A stretch of DNA of 64,000 nucleotides, taken from positions 300,336 to 364,335 of the forward strand of contig NZ_QRHC01000003.1 of assembly GCF_003415655.1 (NCBI RefSeq). Direction: 5' to 3'. How positions within the stretch are numbered: position 1 is the first letter of the stretch; each line of letters starts with the position of its first letter. The notes beneath the pieces are model-generated. The model was not told the DNA's origin. It made no database searches and saw only the letters and a program-made list of their open reading frames with translations. Origin of the DNA: Vibrio maerlii (GTDB taxonomy: Bacteria; Pseudomonadota; Gammaproteobacteria; Enterobacterales; Vibrionaceae). Made by a program: the position numbers and the translations under genes. Of this stretch, positions 30,228 through 39,566 are shown one piece after another.

Positions 30228-30307
30228 CAAATAGCTTTAGTTCAAGGAAAAGGCGCGGAGTTTACGGACGTAAATGAGCACCTTTGACACAGAAATTAAG
30301 CTATTTG
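30228..30307. repeat. 80-bp palindromic repeat in the glyA 3' UTR
   Basis: Outer arms CAAATAGCTTTAGTTC (30228-30243) and GAAATTAAGCTATTTG (30292-30307) are imperfect inverted repeats (14 of 16 match). The centre contains TTTACGGACGTAAA. The whole would fold into one long hairpin in the glyA mRNA between stop codon and terminator. It resembles repeat-derived 3' UTR hairpins. Copy number elsewhere is unknown. Confidence 0.6.
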
Positions 30308-30318
30308 AGCCAGAAAAA

Positions 30319-31569
30319 TTAAGCGTAAACTGGTAGACGCTTACAGATTTCCAATACTTTTGCTTTGGTTGCTTCGATAACAGACTCATCACCCATGTTA
30401 TCTAGGATGTCACACATCCAGCCAGCAAGTGCTTTCGCGTCTTCTTCTGTGAAACCACGACGAGTAATCGATGGTGAACCGATGCGGATACCTGATGTAA
30501 CAAACGGGCTACGAGGGTCGTTTGGTACTGAGTTCTTGTTTACTGTGATGTTTGCTGCACCTAGTGCTGCGTCTGCTTCTTTACCAGTGATGTCTTTGTC
30601 GATCAGGTCAACAAGGAATAGGTGGTTTTCAGTAGAACCAGAAACGATGTTATAACCGCGCGCTAGGAATTCAGCTACCATTGCTTTTGCGTTTGCAACA
30701 ACGCGTGCTTGGTATTCTTTGAATTCTGGTTCTAGTGCTTCTTTAAATGCTACCGCTTTACCCGCGATTACGTGCATTAGAGGACCACCTTGACCACCAG
30801 GGAATACAGCTGAGTTCAGCTTCTTGTAAAGCTCTTCACCTTCGTTAGAAAGGATTAGACCACCGCGAGGACCTGCTAGTGTTTTGTGCGTCGTTGTTGT
30901 TACAACGTGTGCATGAGGTACTGGGTTCGGGTAAACACCCGCTGCAATGAGACCCGCTACGTGTGCCATATCAACAAATAGGTAAGCACCTACTTTATCA
31001 GCGATTTCACGCATGCGTGCCCAGTCACAGATTTGAGAGTAAGCAGAGAAACCACCGATGATCATCTTAGGCTTATTCTCAACCGCTAGACGCTCCATCT
31101 CTTCGTAATCAATTTGACCTTTTTCATCGATACCGTAAGGGATGATGTTGTAAAGCTTGCCAGAGAAGTTTACTGGAGAGCCGTGAGTCAGGTGACCACC
31201 ATGTGCTAGGCTCATACCTAGAACGGTATCGCCTGCATTTAGAAGGGCCATGTAAACAGCATTATTTGCTTGAGAGCCTGAGTGAGGCTGTACGTTCGCG
31301 TACTCTGCACCGAACAGTTCACATGCACGCTCGATAGCTAGCGTTTCAACTTTATCAACGTACTCACAGCCGCCGTAGTAACGCTTGCCTGGGTAACCTT
31401 CAGCATATTTGTTAGTAAGCTGAGAACCTTGAGCTTCCATTACACGTGGGCTTGTGTAGTTTTCTGAAGCGATTAACTCAATATGTTCTTCCTGGCGAAG
31501 AGTTTCTTCTTGGATAGCTGCGAACAGGTCCGCATCGTAATCAGCGATGTTCATATCACGCTTAAGCAT
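30319..31569 (-). CDS. glyA: Serine hydroxymethyltransferase
   Basis: A 416-residue PLP enzyme. [16 protein letters not shown] matches the E. coli N-terminus, and the PLP lysine lies in [16 protein letters not shown]. It interconverts serine and glycine while loading one-carbon units on tetrahydrofolate. AGGAGA lies 5 bases before the ATG. A PurR-type operator lies 58-73 bases upstream of the start, consistent with purine control of one-carbon supply as in E. coli. Confidence 0.98.
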   Translation of the reverse strand: MLKRDMNIADYDADLFAAIQEETLRQEEHIELIASENYTSPRVMEAQGSQLTNKYAEGYPGKRYYGGCEYVDKVETLAIERACELFGAEYANVQPHSGSQANNAVYMALLNAGDTVLGMSLAHGGHLTHGSPVNFSGKLYNIIPYGIDEKGQIDYEEMERLAVENKPKMIIGGFSAYSQICDWARMREIADKVGAYLFVDMAHVAGLIAAGVYPNPVPHAHVVTTTTHKTLAGPRGGLILSNEGEELYKKLNSAVFPGGQGGPLMHVIAGKAVAFKEALEPEFKEYQARVVANAKAMVAEFLARGYNIVSGSTENHLFLVDLIDKDITGKEADAALGAANITVNKNSVPNDPRSPFVTSGIRIGSPSITRRGFTEEDAKALAGWMCDILDNMGDESVIEATKAKVLEICKRLPVYA

Positions 31570-31626
31570 CTGTATCTCCTGACTCAGATTTTACTGAAAG
31601 TATCAAAAAAACCACACAACGACTAA

Positions 31627-31642
31627 ACGCAAACGTTTTCGT
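31627..31642 (-). promoter_or_regulatory. PurR operator upstream of glyA
   Basis: ACGCAAACGTTTTCGT is a near-perfect 16-bp PurR box (palindromic, central CG). It lies between the glyA start codon and a candidate -10, so bound repressor would block early transcription. Confidence 0.85.
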
Positions 31643-31658
31643 CACCGTAATGGCGCGT

Positions 31659-31684
31659 ATTCTACATAATTTGATCTAGGTCAT
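31659..31684 (-). promoter_or_regulatory. Candidate glyA -10 and FNR-like site
   Basis: TAGAAT on the minus strand (31659-31664) could be the glyA -10. TTGATCTAGGTCAT at 31671-31684 resembles the FNR palindrome TTGAT-N4-ATCAA with two mismatches. The remaining bases to 31912, upstream of the YitT-family gene, are AT-rich with no gene that I can support. Confidence 0.35.
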
Positions 31685-31912
31685 AAAGAGCAAATATAAG
31701 AATTTTTTATGTAGTTTTTTCATAATGACAATGAGGGCTAATAATGCATCGAGAAACAACATTCAAGTCCGACCACAGTGTCAATTATTAGCTTTACACC
31801 CTGTAAAACTTTAATTACACAGCTTAGCTGTCAATTTATCTATCAAACTACCGTAATTACAAAGCTTTCTCTACTATGCGCAGCAATATTTGGATAGATA
31901 ATTGTTAAGCTG

Positions 31913-32512
31913 ATGGAAAAACATACACACAAAGAAGATGTTATTGCAATACTGACCGCAACCTTTCTCGTTGCACAAGGTGTTTTCTTCTTACAGTCCG
32001 CGAATCTTCTTACCGGAGGTACCACAGGCCTGGCATTACTATTGAGCCAAATCCTGCCATTTACCTTTGGTGTGCTTTACTTTGTCTGTAATTTACCTTT
32101 TTACGCACTAGCGTGGAAAAGGTTCGGCAGTAAGTTTGCCATCAACAGTGCGATTTCGGGAGCATTGGTTTCTATTTTTGCAGACAACCTCTACTTAGTA
32201 ATCTCTCTAGATAAAGTCAATGAGGTGTATTGCGCCATCGCTGGCGGTCTTCTGATGGGATTAGGAATGTTGATTCTATTTAGGCATCGTTCAAGCTTAG
32301 GGGGCTTCAATGTGCTGTGCTTGGTAATTCAAGATAAGACGGGTATCTCTGTAGGAAAAACTCAGCTAACGATCGACTGCCTAATCTTAGCGGCCTCACT
32401 CTTCTTCGTAACTCCTTGGGTGATCTTCGCTTCGATTATTGGTGCACTGGTTCTTAATGTAGTACTTGCGATGAACCACAAACCTACCCGCTATACGGTT
32501 CGCTACAGCTAA
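31913..32512 (+). CDS. YitT-family (DUF161-type) integral membrane protein
   Basis: A 199-residue protein with about five hydrophobic segments: residues 10-28, 35-62, 75-97, 103-123 and 145-178. The small-residue motif LLTGGTTGLALLLS and the SSLGGFNVLCLVIQ segment are typical of YitT/YczE-related proteins, often annotated as putative transporters. The substrate is unknown. It is monocistronic and ends in a strong terminator shared with the convergent lipoprotein gene. Confidence 0.75.
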   Translation: MEKHTHKEDVIAILTATFLVAQGVFFLQSANLLTGGTTGLALLLSQILPFTFGVLYFVCNLPFYALAWKRFGSKFAINSAISGALVSIFADNLYLVISLDKVNEVYCAIAGGLLMGLGMLILFRHRSSLGGFNVLCLVIQDKTGISVGKTQLTIDCLILAASLFFVTPWVIFASIIGALVLNVVLAMNHKPTRYTVRYS

Positions 32513-32543
32513 CACTTGAATAGATGTAACTCGAAAGCGACAA

Positions 32544-32572
32544 AAAACGGGAGCCGCGCAGGCTCCCGTTTT
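32544..32572. terminator. Bidirectional intrinsic terminator
   Basis: 12-bp perfect stem AAAACGGGAGCC / GGCTCCCGTTTT with a 5-base loop between convergent genes. Runs of T follow on both strands. Confidence 0.88.
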
Positions 32573-32586
32573 CTATTCGTTCATGA

Positions 32587-32934
32587 TCAGTTTACTAAGG
32601 TACAATTTCTAAAAAGAATATTGCCGACTTCCAATCTGGCATCATCTCCCTTAGCGATGAAAGTTACCCCATTAATTGGCGGTTTTGTTCCGTCATCCAG
32701 AATGTACTTCATACCTGACGCTGCAGGGTACTTTGCTAAACGATAGTCTTTAGAACTTGAATTAAGATAAGCGAACTCATCACCATCAAATGCAATCTGG
32801 AACCCCTTATTTCCCTCACACTGATATGAAGTATATGAGAGCCCTACTGGTAACTCATCGGAATCAATAAATGCTTTCTTTGTACAACCCGAAAGTACAA
32901 TCGCACCAAGGATAATAGTTACTGCTCTCTTCAT
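32587..32934 (-). CDS. Putative MliC-like lysozyme-inhibitor lipoprotein
   Basis: A 115-residue lipoprotein with lipobox LSGC at about residue 16. The mature part has the layout of the MliC/PliC family: an early Cys in SYQCEG-like context (YTSYQCEGN), a beta strand (GFQIAFDGDEFAYL), the family hallmark AASGMKY (SxSGxxY type), a GDDARL strand and a closing Cys (FRNC). MliC proteins inhibit C-type lysozyme in the periplasm. The match is by eye. A GGTGAGG ribosome site favours the second ATG of a tandem ATG-ATG. It lies next to gmhB on the same strand. Confidence 0.62.
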   Translation of the reverse strand: MKRAVTIILGAIVLSGCTKKAFIDSDELPVGLSYTSYQCEGNKGFQIAFDGDEFAYLNSSSKDYRLAKYPAASGMKYILDDGTKPPINGVTFIAKGDDARLEVGNILFRNCTLVN

Positions 32935-32982
32935 CATGACCTCACCTTCCATTGGTTACCACCGCCCCTTAAGAAAGCTGAA

Positions 32983-33537
32983 TCATTTGCTTTTTAAGTA
33001 ATCCGGTACGTCTTTAATGCTATCTAATACGATATCTGCCAGCTGCTCACCCTTTTCAGTGACAGGTTTACCGGTACGCACAAGAATCTTAGTGCCAACA
33101 CCAGCAGCCTCAGCAGCCATTAGGTCTTCTGCTTTATCGCCAACCATCACTGAATTAGCCATATCAATCTTCAGGAAATCTCTTGCAGAAATGAACATCC
33201 CTGGCTTAGGTTTACGGCAATCACAGTCGATTTTGTATTCGCCAATGCCTTTCTCTGCATGGTGTGGGCAATAATAGATACCGTCAAAATCAACACCATT
33301 GTCCGAGAAGTTCCAGTCCATCCACTGAGTCAAAGACATAAAACGGTCTTCGCTAAACATGCCACGAGCAATACCAGACTGGTTCGTCACCAGTACTAAT
33401 TGGTATCCCATTGCCTTGAACGCTTTTGTAGCTTCAAATACACCATCAATGTACTCGAAATCATGCTCGTCGTGTACGTAGCCGTGATCGACATTAATTA
33501 CGCCATCACGATCTAAAAAAACTGCTGGTTTAGCCAA
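32983..33537 (-). CDS. gmhB: D-glycero-beta-D-manno-heptose 1,7-bisphosphate 7-phosphatase
   Basis: A 184-residue HAD phosphatase with the nucleophile motif [11 protein letters not shown] at residues 7-17, TNQSGIARG, the zinc-binding Cys/His cluster [10 protein letters not shown]...CDCRKP, and [12 protein letters not shown]. It dephosphorylates heptose-1,7-bisphosphate for the LPS inner core. The start codon is [15 protein letters not shown] matches the family and no closer ATG exists. It is divergent from metN. In many vibrios gmhB precedes metNIQ. Confidence 0.94.
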   Translation of the reverse strand: MAKPAVFLDRDGVINVDHGYVHDEHDFEYIDGVFEATKAFKAMGYQLVLVTNQSGIARGMFSEDRFMSLTQWMDWNFSDNGVDFDGIYYCPHHAEKGIGEYKIDCDCRKPKPGMFISARDFLKIDMANSVMVGDKAEDLMAAEAAGVGTKILVRTGKPVTEKGEQLADIVLDSIKDVPDYLKSK

Positions 33538-33636
33538 AATTCTTATCTCTTTATGTAGTTACACGTTAATTATTGCACGCTTTATTTATTACATCACCTT
33601 CTAATATGAACATTCGTTTCCCCGTTAAATCTTTTT

Positions 33637-33652
33637 AGACGTCTAGACGTCA
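33637..33652 (+). promoter_or_regulatory. Tandem MetJ boxes
   Basis: AGACGTCT followed directly by AGACGTCA: two adjacent met boxes, one perfect and one with a single change. MetJ with S-adenosylmethionine binds such pairs cooperatively. They lie just upstream of the metNIQ -35. Confidence 0.92.
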
Positions 33653-33661
33653 AAATATCTG

Positions 33662-33690
33662 TTGACTTGTTAAAATGAAAACCATAGCAT
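33662..33690 (+). promoter_or_regulatory. metNIQ promoter
   Basis: TTGACT (33662-33667), a 17-base spacer, then TAGCAT (33685-33690). The MetJ pair ends 9 bases before the -35. About 60 bases upstream of the metN ATG. Confidence 0.7.
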
Positions 33691-33749
33691 CAACCTATAA
33701 ATGAGATGTTGATCAAAACTTTATTCTGTTCCCCTGTACAGGCATATCC

Positions 33750-34784
33750 ATGATTCAAATTAACCAAGTAGACAAAGTCTTCTATCAAGGCGATAAAGAA
33801 ATAAACGCCCTGAAAGATATCAATCTTCACATTCCTCAAGGCACTATCTTTGGTGTTATCGGCTCTTCTGGTGCAGGGAAAAGCACACTTATCCGCTGTG
33901 TAAACATGCTAGAGGCTCCAACCCGTGGTGAAGTGATCGTTGATGGTGTAGATCTAACTAAACTCTCTAAATCAGAATTAGGGAAAGCGCGCCGTAATAT
34001 CGGTATGATCTTCCAGCACTTTAATCTACTTTCATCTCGTACTGTATTTGAAAATGTTGCGCTACCTTTAGAGCTAGCAGGACGAGACAAAACTGAATTG
34101 ACTAAAAAAGTGACCGATTTATTGGCTCTTGTTGGTCTTGCAGACAAACACGATAGCTACCCATCAAATCTAAGTGGCGGTCAAAAACAACGTGTTGCAA
34201 TTGCTCGTGCCCTAGCATCTGACCCAAAAGTACTGCTATGCGATGAAGCAACCAGTGCACTCGACCCTGCTACTACTCAGTCAATTTTAGAGTTACTTAA
34301 AGAGATAAACCGCAAACTTAACATTACTATGCTGCTTATTACCCATGAAATGGATGTAGTGAAGAGCATCTGTCATGAAGTCGCTATCATCGGTGGTGGT
34401 GAGCTGGTTGAAAAAGGCACGGTTGGTGAAATCTTCGCACACCCTAAAACAGAACTTGCGCACCAGTTCATTCGTTCAACGCTGGATCTCTCTATTCCAG
34501 AAGATTACCAGCAGCGTCTGCAACAGATTCGTGTAAACAGCAGCTACCCACTTGTTCGTCTTGAGTTTACTGGTGCGACCGTCGATGCACCTGTAATGAG
34601 CCAAATCGCTCGCAAGTTTAATATCGATGTAAGCATTCTGAGTTCAGACCTAGATTATGCCGGTGGTGTAAAATTCGGAATGATGGTTGCTGAGCTATTT
34701 GGTTCAGAAGAAGATGATAATGCAGCAATTGAGTATCTGCGCGAACACAATGTAAAGGTAGAGGTACTTGGCTATGTCCTTTAA
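33750..34784 (+). CDS. metN: Methionine ABC transporter ATP-binding protein
   Basis: A 344-residue ABC ATPase: Walker [12 protein letters not shown] near residue 37, Q-loop [12 protein letters not shown], signature [15 protein letters not shown], Walker [14 protein letters not shown], and a C-terminal NIL domain (from about residue 265) that binds methionine and gives trans-inhibition. It powers uptake of L- and D-methionine. It overlaps metI by 11 bases and is preceded by MetJ boxes. Confidence 0.97.
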   Translation: MIQINQVDKVFYQGDKEINALKDINLHIPQGTIFGVIGSSGAGKSTLIRCVNMLEAPTRGEVIVDGVDLTKLSKSELGKARRNIGMIFQHFNLLSSRTVFENVALPLELAGRDKTELTKKVTDLLALVGLADKHDSYPSNLSGGQKQRVAIARALASDPKVLLCDEATSALDPATTQSILELLKEINRKLNITMLLITHEMDVVKSICHEVAIIGGGELVEKGTVGEIFAHPKTELAHQFIRSTLDLSIPEDYQQRLQQIRVNSSYPLVRLEFTGATVDAPVMSQIARKFNIDVSILSSDLDYAGGVKFGMMVAELFGSEEDDNAAIEYLREHNVKVEVLGYVL

Positions 34785-35451
34785 CACGATTTCTGAATGG
34801 CTGAGCCTCAACGGCGACCTACTACTTAAAGCAAGCTGGGAAACCATTTACATGGTTGCCGTGGCAGGTATTGTTGGTTTTGCTGTGGGCATTCCACTCG
34901 GCGTTATTCTGCATACGACGAAAAAAGGTGGCTTGCTTGAGAACACCAAGCTTAATAGCATTTTAGGCGCTATCGTAAATATCGGTCGCTCAGTGCCTTT
35001 CTTAGTGTTGATGGTTGCGATCATTCCAGTAACTAAGCTATTGATTGGTACGTTTATTGGTACTACTGCAGCCATTGTACCGCTAACGATTGGTGCGATT
35101 CCATTTGTTGCCCGTCTCATTGAAGGTGCACTACTAGAAGTTCCAACAGGTTTAGTCGAAGCCGCTCAATCAATGGGGGCAACGCCTACTCAAATTATTA
35201 CCAAAGTACTGCTACCAGAAGCATTACCGACCATCGTTAACTCTGTCACTATTACCCTTGTGACTCTAGTAAGTTACTCAGCGATGGCGGGGACTGTTGG
35301 CGGTGGTGGCTTAGGTGACGTAGCAATCCGTTATGGCTTCCACCGTTATGATGTCGTTATCATGGCTGTCACTGTAGTCATGCTTATCGTGTTGGTACAA
35401 ATCATTCAATCAATCGGTGACTCAATTGTTCGCCGTGTTGACCACAGATAA
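34774..35451 (+). CDS. metI: Methionine ABC transporter permease
   Basis: A 225-residue permease with five hydrophobic segments and the EAA loop [24 protein letters not shown] facing MetN (quoted in parts: [16 protein letters not shown]). The ATG at 34774 lies inside the metN end, preceded by GAGG at 9 bases, giving translational coupling. A TTG two codons earlier is less likely. It forms the membrane channel for methionine with MetN and MetQ. Confidence 0.96.
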   Translation: MSFNTISEWLSLNGDLLLKASWETIYMVAVAGIVGFAVGIPLGVILHTTKKGGLLENTKLNSILGAIVNIGRSVPFLVLMVAIIPVTKLLIGTFIGTTAAIVPLTIGAIPFVARLIEGALLEVPTGLVEAAQSMGATPTQIITKVLLPEALPTIVNSVTITLVTLVSYSAMAGTVGGGGLGDVAIRYGFHRYDVVIMAVTVVMLIVLVQIIQSIGDSIVRRVDHR

Positions 35452-35524
35452 CTTAAATAAAAACTGTTAACCCCCAAGAACGAGATGTCGATTCCTACCT
35501 AGTAGGAGCAATAAGGAGATTATA

Positions 35525-36334
35525 ATGAAGTTCAACCTTAAGAGTTTATTAGCAATTGCGGCAGCGGCCTCTGCTCTAGTACTTTCTGGCTGTGGCGAGA
35601 AAGAAGCGGATCTGAGCAAAGTAAAAGTTGGCGTAATGGCGGGTGCGGAAGCACAAGTTGCTGAAGTAGCAGCAAAGGTTGCTAAAGAGAAATACGGTCT
35701 AGATGTTGAGCTAGTAACATTTACAGACTACGTAACACCAAACGCAGCACTAGATGATGGCTCTATCGACATCAACGCATTCCAGCACAAGCCATACCTA
35801 GATCAGCAAGTTGCTGACCGTGGTTATAAGCTAACAATCGCGGGTAACTCATTTGTATACCCAATCGCAGGTTACTCTAAGCAAGTTAAATCTGTAGATG
35901 AAATCCAAGACGGCGCTCGCATTGCAGTACCAAACGATCCAACAAACCTAGGTCGTTCTCTACTACTACTTGAGCAACAAGGTCTTATTGAACTGCGTGA
36001 AGGTGTTGGTCTACTTGCAACAGTACGTGATATCGTCGGTAACCCAAAAGAGATCACTATTGTTGAGCTTGATGCTGCACAACTACCTCGCTCTCTAGAC
36101 GACGTAGCGCTATCTATCATCAACACAACTTACGCAAGCTCTATCGATCTAACACCACAGAAAGACGGCATCTTCGTTGAAGACAAAGATTCACCATACG
36201 TGAACCTAATCGTATCTCGTGAAGACAACGCAACAGCTGAAAACGTAACTAACTTTGTTAAAGCTTACCAAACAGAAGAAGTATACAACGCAGCTTCTGA
36301 CATCTTCCAAGGTGGTGTTGTTAAAGGCTGGTAA
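35525..36334 (+). CDS. metQ: Methionine-binding lipoprotein
   Basis: A 269-residue lipoprotein with lipobox LSGC at about residue 23 and the NlpA/MetQ fold: KVGVMAGAEAQVAEVAAKVA, FTDYVTPNAALDDGSIDIN, FQHKPYLD and AVPNDPTNLGRSLLLLE. It delivers methionine to MetNI. AAGGAG lies 6 bases before the ATG. It is the last gene of metNIQ and ends at a strong terminator. Confidence 0.97.
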   Translation: MKFNLKSLLAIAAAASALVLSGCGEKEADLSKVKVGVMAGAEAQVAEVAAKVAKEKYGLDVELVTFTDYVTPNAALDDGSIDINAFQHKPYLDQQVADRGYKLTIAGNSFVYPIAGYSKQVKSVDEIQDGARIAVPNDPTNLGRSLLLLEQQGLIELREGVGLLATVRDIVGNPKEITIVELDAAQLPRSLDDVALSIINTTYASSIDLTPQKDGIFVEDKDSPYVNLIVSREDNATAENVTNFVKAYQTEEVYNAASDIFQGGVVKGW

Positions 36335-36360
36335 TCAATCAATTTGGTTATCACTGTCTC

Positions 36361-36386
36361 AAAGGCCAGCATTTTGCTGGCCTTTT
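36361..36386 (+). terminator. Intrinsic terminator of metNIQ
   Basis: 11-bp perfect stem AAAGGCCAGCA / TGCTGGCCTTT with a TTT loop, followed by T-rich sequence. Confidence 0.88.
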
Positions 36387-36434
36387 CGTATTTTTTCTTC
36401 GTGATTTTTCACTGTGTTGATAACTCGTAACTAA

Positions 36435-37202
36435 CTACGGCAACAATTTGGCGACCAACAATATAAGCAACATATAGATGAGATAGACAACGAGAAAGAA
36501 CAGCCAAAACACAATAGCTACCGAGAGCAGCGTGTTGACTGCACTTATCAACCCAGACAGGCCAATCGCTACTGTCAAAATGGCAATAATAGGTAGCGCA
36601 TAAATCAATGCTCGAAGGGCATTTCCAAAATCCGCACTAGAAGGAATCATTCTGGCAACAATAGAAGTACTGATGAATAACCAAATACAATACCGTCCAA
36701 GACCATGTTCTATTGCCGAGCTATTGAACTCGATGACTGAGTGAACCAAGGCTCTTGCCACCAAATAGAGATCTGATAGCTGACTAATGTTGACGAGTAA
36801 CTCACTGATGCTCGCCACGTAAGAAAGAAACAAACTACTAGGGAAAACAAAGTGTGTGAGTAGCACAATCAAGAAGACACCAAAATAGAATGGTGCTGTG
36901 GCAATAAAAATATTCCCTAAGTTTTGGTAATAACTTTTGGGGTTCCACTGGTGGATAACTGCACCACCGAGCCCCGTTGGGTCTACCCACTCTATTTTTA
37001 CAATTCGATGCCTAAAGACAACACACATCACGACATGGCTCAGTTCATGAACCGGTGTGCCGACCCATCGGGTTAACGAATAAAGATAGCCCTGCCCACG
37101 TAGAAACAGTCGTCTAAATAAAACCCACTCTAGCTTTCTTTGCACAAAGCCCAGTACTATCAATAAACTAATCAAAGTGCCAAACAGCACAAATGGTGTC
37201 AT
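36435..37202 (-). CDS. Uncharacterised polytopic membrane protein with HELSH motif
   Basis: A 255-residue protein with five to six hydrophobic segments (about residues 3-20, 98-125, 130-145, 172-190, 200-220 and 225-253). Near residue 53 it has GTPVHELSHVVMCVV, an HExxH zinc-protease-type motif next to a hydrophobic stretch, and DPTGLGGAVIHQW follows. This resembles the first active-site motif of membrane-embedded M50 metalloproteases, but I do not see a clear second motif (an NPDG or LDGG type), so catalytic activity is uncertain. It stands alone between metQ and gltX, convergent with metQ. Function unknown. Confidence 0.7.
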   Translation of the reverse strand: MTPFVLFGTLISLLIVLGFVQRKLEWVLFRRLFLRGQGYLYSLTRWVGTPVHELSHVVMCVVFRHRIVKIEWVDPTGLGGAVIHQWNPKSYYQNLGNIFIATAPFYFGVFLIVLLTHFVFPSSLFLSYVASISELLVNISQLSDLYLVARALVHSVIEFNSSAIEHGLGRYCIWLFISTSIVARMIPSSADFGNALRALIYALPIIAILTVAIGLSGLISAVNTLLSVAIVFWLFFLVVYLIYMLLILLVAKLLP

Positions 37203-37210
37203 TTCTCAGT

Positions 37211-37250
37211 TTCCTACTGTCCTAGTTTCCTAGTTTCCTAGTTTCCTATG
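37211..37250. repeat. 8-bp TTCCTAGT tandem repeat, five copies
   Basis: Five consecutive octamers: TTCCTACT, GTCCTAGT, TTCCTAGT, TTCCTAGT, TTCCTATG. Located 8 bases upstream of the HELSH gene start and next to the gltX terminator. The CTAG core recalls the repeats at 23.4 and 29.9 kb. Confidence 0.9.
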
Positions 37251-37257
37251 CATAAAA

Positions 37258-37283
37258 AAACCGCAGTGACTGCACTGCGGTTT
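37258..37283 (-). terminator. Intrinsic terminator of gltX
   Basis: 11-bp perfect stem AAACCGCAGTG / CACTGCGGTTT, 4-base loop, T-runs on both strands. It lies 42 bases past the gltX stop. Confidence 0.88.
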
Positions 37284-37324
37284 TTATATCAATAAGTCGT
37301 TTATAGTATCAACGAGTCAGTGGA

Positions 37325-38752
37325 TTAAGCGTTCGCTTCGCGCTCTTCAATGAATGCGATAGCCATCTTAATACGTGCAACTGCACGCTCTTTGCCTACT
37401 AGCTCCATTACCGCATCAACAGATGGAGACTGACCGCCACCTGTTACTGCAACGCGTAGAGGCATGCCAATTTTACCCATGCCGATTTCTAGCTCTTCAC
37501 AAACCGCAGCGATAACGCCATCTTTGATATTTGCTGTTGTCCACTCTTCTAGTGCTTCCGCTTTTGCAAGTGCAAGTTCTAGAGGAGCTTTAGCAACACC
37601 ACGTAGGTGCTTCTTAGCTGCGCCAGCTTCAAACTCAGCGAAGTCTTCGTAGAAGTAGCGGATTTGCTCAGCTAGCTCTACTAGCGTGTTACAACGCTCA
37701 CCGACTAGCTTAATCACTTCTGTGATTGCAGGGCCGTTTTCAATGTTAAGGTTTTGGTTGTCTAGGTGCCATTGTAGGTACTCAGCCACGTACTCAGGAG
37801 CAGAAGTCTTGATGTAGTGGTTGTTCAACCAAAGTAGTTTTTCAGTGTTGAACGCAGACGCTGACTTAGAAACCGCATCTAGCGAGAACAGGTTGATCAT
37901 CTCTTCAGTAGAGAAGATTTCTTGGTCACCGTGAGACCAGCCAAGACGCACTAGGTAGTTGTTTAGAGCGTTTGGTAGGTAGCCTTCATCGCGGTATTGC
38001 ATTACTGATACCGCACCGTGACGTTTAGACAGTTTCGCACCGTCATCACCTAGGATCATTGCACAGTGAGCAAACGTCGGCACTGGAGCACCTAGTGCTT
38101 CATAGATGTTGATCTGACGAGGCGTGTTGTTGATGTGGTCTTCACCACGAACAACGTGAGTGATGCCCATGTCCCAGTCGTCCACTACTACTACAAAGTT
38201 GTAAGTAGGAGCGCCGTCAGTACGACGGATGATTAGGTCATCCATTTGGCTGTTAGCGATTTCAATGCGGCCACGGATCTGGTCTTCAAATACTACGCTG
38301 CCTTCTTTCGGGTTACGGAAACGAACCACAAACGCATCGCCTTCTTTTGCTGCTGCATTCGCTGCAACCACTTTCGGGTGGTTAGCATCGTAACGTGGCA
38401 TCTCTTTTGCGGCTTCTTGCTCAGCACGGATCTCTTCAAGAAGCTCTTTCGATGCGTAACACTTGTAAGCTTTGTCTTCTGCTAGCAGCTTATCAACCAT
38501 CTCGTTGTAACGGTCGAAACGCTTAGACTGGAAGTAAGGACCTTCATTCCACTCAAGACCCATCCACTGCATACCTTCTAGGATCGCATCAACCGCATCC
38601 TGAGAGTTACGTTCTAGGTCAGTATCTTCGATACGTAGAACGAATTCACCGCCTTGGTTTTTCGCGTATAGCCAAGAGTAAAGTGCAGTACGTGCACCAC
38701 CAACGTGAAGGTAGCCTGTTGGGCTAGGAGCAAAACGAGTTTTAACCGTCAT
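37325..38752 (-). CDS. gltX: Glutamate--tRNA ligase
   Basis: A 475-residue class I aminoacyl-tRNA synthetase: [20 protein letters not shown] with the HIGH-equivalent HVGG, and KLSKRHG as the KMSKS-equivalent near residue 240. The C-terminal helical anticodon-binding domain completes it. It charges tRNA-Glu for translation and supplies the HemA substrate (hemA is at 56.5 kb). Normal length, own terminator. Confidence 0.97.
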   Translation of the reverse strand: MTVKTRFAPSPTGYLHVGGARTALYSWLYAKNQGGEFVLRIEDTDLERNSQDAVDAILEGMQWMGLEWNEGPYFQSKRFDRYNEMVDKLLAEDKAYKCYASKELLEEIRAEQEAAKEMPRYDANHPKVVAANAAAKEGDAFVVRFRNPKEGSVVFEDQIRGRIEIANSQMDDLIIRRTDGAPTYNFVVVVDDWDMGITHVVRGEDHINNTPRQINIYEALGAPVPTFAHCAMILGDDGAKLSKRHGAVSVMQYRDEGYLPNALNNYLVRLGWSHGDQEIFSTEEMINLFSLDAVSKSASAFNTEKLLWLNNHYIKTSAPEYVAEYLQWHLDNQNLNIENGPAITEVIKLVGERCNTLVELAEQIRYFYEDFAEFEAGAAKKHLRGVAKAPLELALAKAEALEEWTTANIKDGVIAAVCEELEIGMGKIGMPLRVAVTGGGQSPSVDAVMELVGKERAVARIKMAIAFIEEREANA

Positions 38753-38863
38753 GAAAAATACCTTGATTGTCTAGATGACCACACCATCAGATTATGGTGC
38801 CAAAATTGCGCGTTATTTTAGCACCGATATGTAATTCTACAATCCATCTGGACTATGTTTTAC

Positions 38864-39499
38864 TTAATCGTTGATATGTTTTACCGCCCAAGAGATAAAC
38901 TCTTGCCGTTGCAGTGGAGTCATATCCAAAAACTCGCCCTTAATCCCAATGGAAACGGTCGGTTTAATTCCCACCTCTTTTGGTTGTTTGTCCATTATTT
39001 TTGGTTCTTGCGTGAAATTATCTAACTCAATAGCTGCAGGACCACCAGCAAGATTGTATTGAGTAAGCATCTCTCCGTAGTCCTTTATAAATGCGAATGT
39101 TTGGTCATAAATTAGATCTGTCTCAATTGCTACCGCTTTCCCATCGCTGGTGACTTTAATACTTGGTGCTTTCTCGAACTTCCTCACTCCACGCTCATCT
39201 CGAATGGCAAAAGGAGTTTCCATCTCTAATACTTGGTCACGCGCTTCAAACTTCACTACCATTGGAAATGAATTAAACTTTTGTTTTCCGCCGTTACTGT
39301 CAACTAACGCAGTCACTCTGATCAAAAGTTGATTGATACCATTTTCAATTTTCAAATCCCCTTTGCCTTTTTTCGGAACATCATTGATCACTTGATTGAC
39401 TGCTAAGATCTCCACACGGCTATCGGTTTTTATCGTCACATTGGCATGAGTGAATGTGCTAATCAGTGCTAACCCCAAAATAACCATTATCTTGTTCAT
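38864..39499 (-). CDS. DUF2057 (YccT/UPF0319) family periplasmic protein
   Basis: A 211-residue protein with a signal peptide (MNKIMVILGLALISTFTHA). The mature part follows the DUF2057 pattern: an N-terminal region with VEILAVNQ, RVTALVDSNGGKQKFNS, FEARDQVLEMETPF, and a C-terminal LTPLQRQEFISWAVKHI-like end (MTPLQRQEFISWAV). Family function is unclear. E. coli YccT (CsgI) affects curli assembly, but I cannot extend that here. It lies between gltX and a porin. Confidence 0.8.
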   Translation of the reverse strand: MNKIMVILGLALISTFTHANVTIKTDSRVEILAVNQVINDVPKKGKGDLKIENGINQLLIRVTALVDSNGGKQKFNSFPMVVKFEARDQVLEMETPFAIRDERGVRKFEKAPSIKVTSDGKAVAIETDLIYDQTFAFIKDYGEMLTQYNLAGGPAAIELDNFTQEPKIMDKQPKEVGIKPTVSIGIKGEFLDMTPLQRQEFISWAVKHIND

Positions 39500-39525
39500 T
39501 TATTATTCCCCTAAACCAAAACTGG

Positions 39526-39548
39526 AAAAGGCGGGCACAAGGCCCGCC
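39526..39548 (-). terminator. Intrinsic terminator of the porin gene
   Basis: 7-bp GC stem GGCGGGC / GCCCGCC, 5-base loop, then TTTTCC on the minus strand, 19 bases past the porin stop. Confidence 0.75.
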
Positions 39549-39566
39549 ATTTAATAGCATTTTATA

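Noticed and set aside
33637..33652. SAM riboswitch upstream of metN
   Set aside because: The leader is too short and shows no riboswitch folds; the MetJ box pair explains the regulation.
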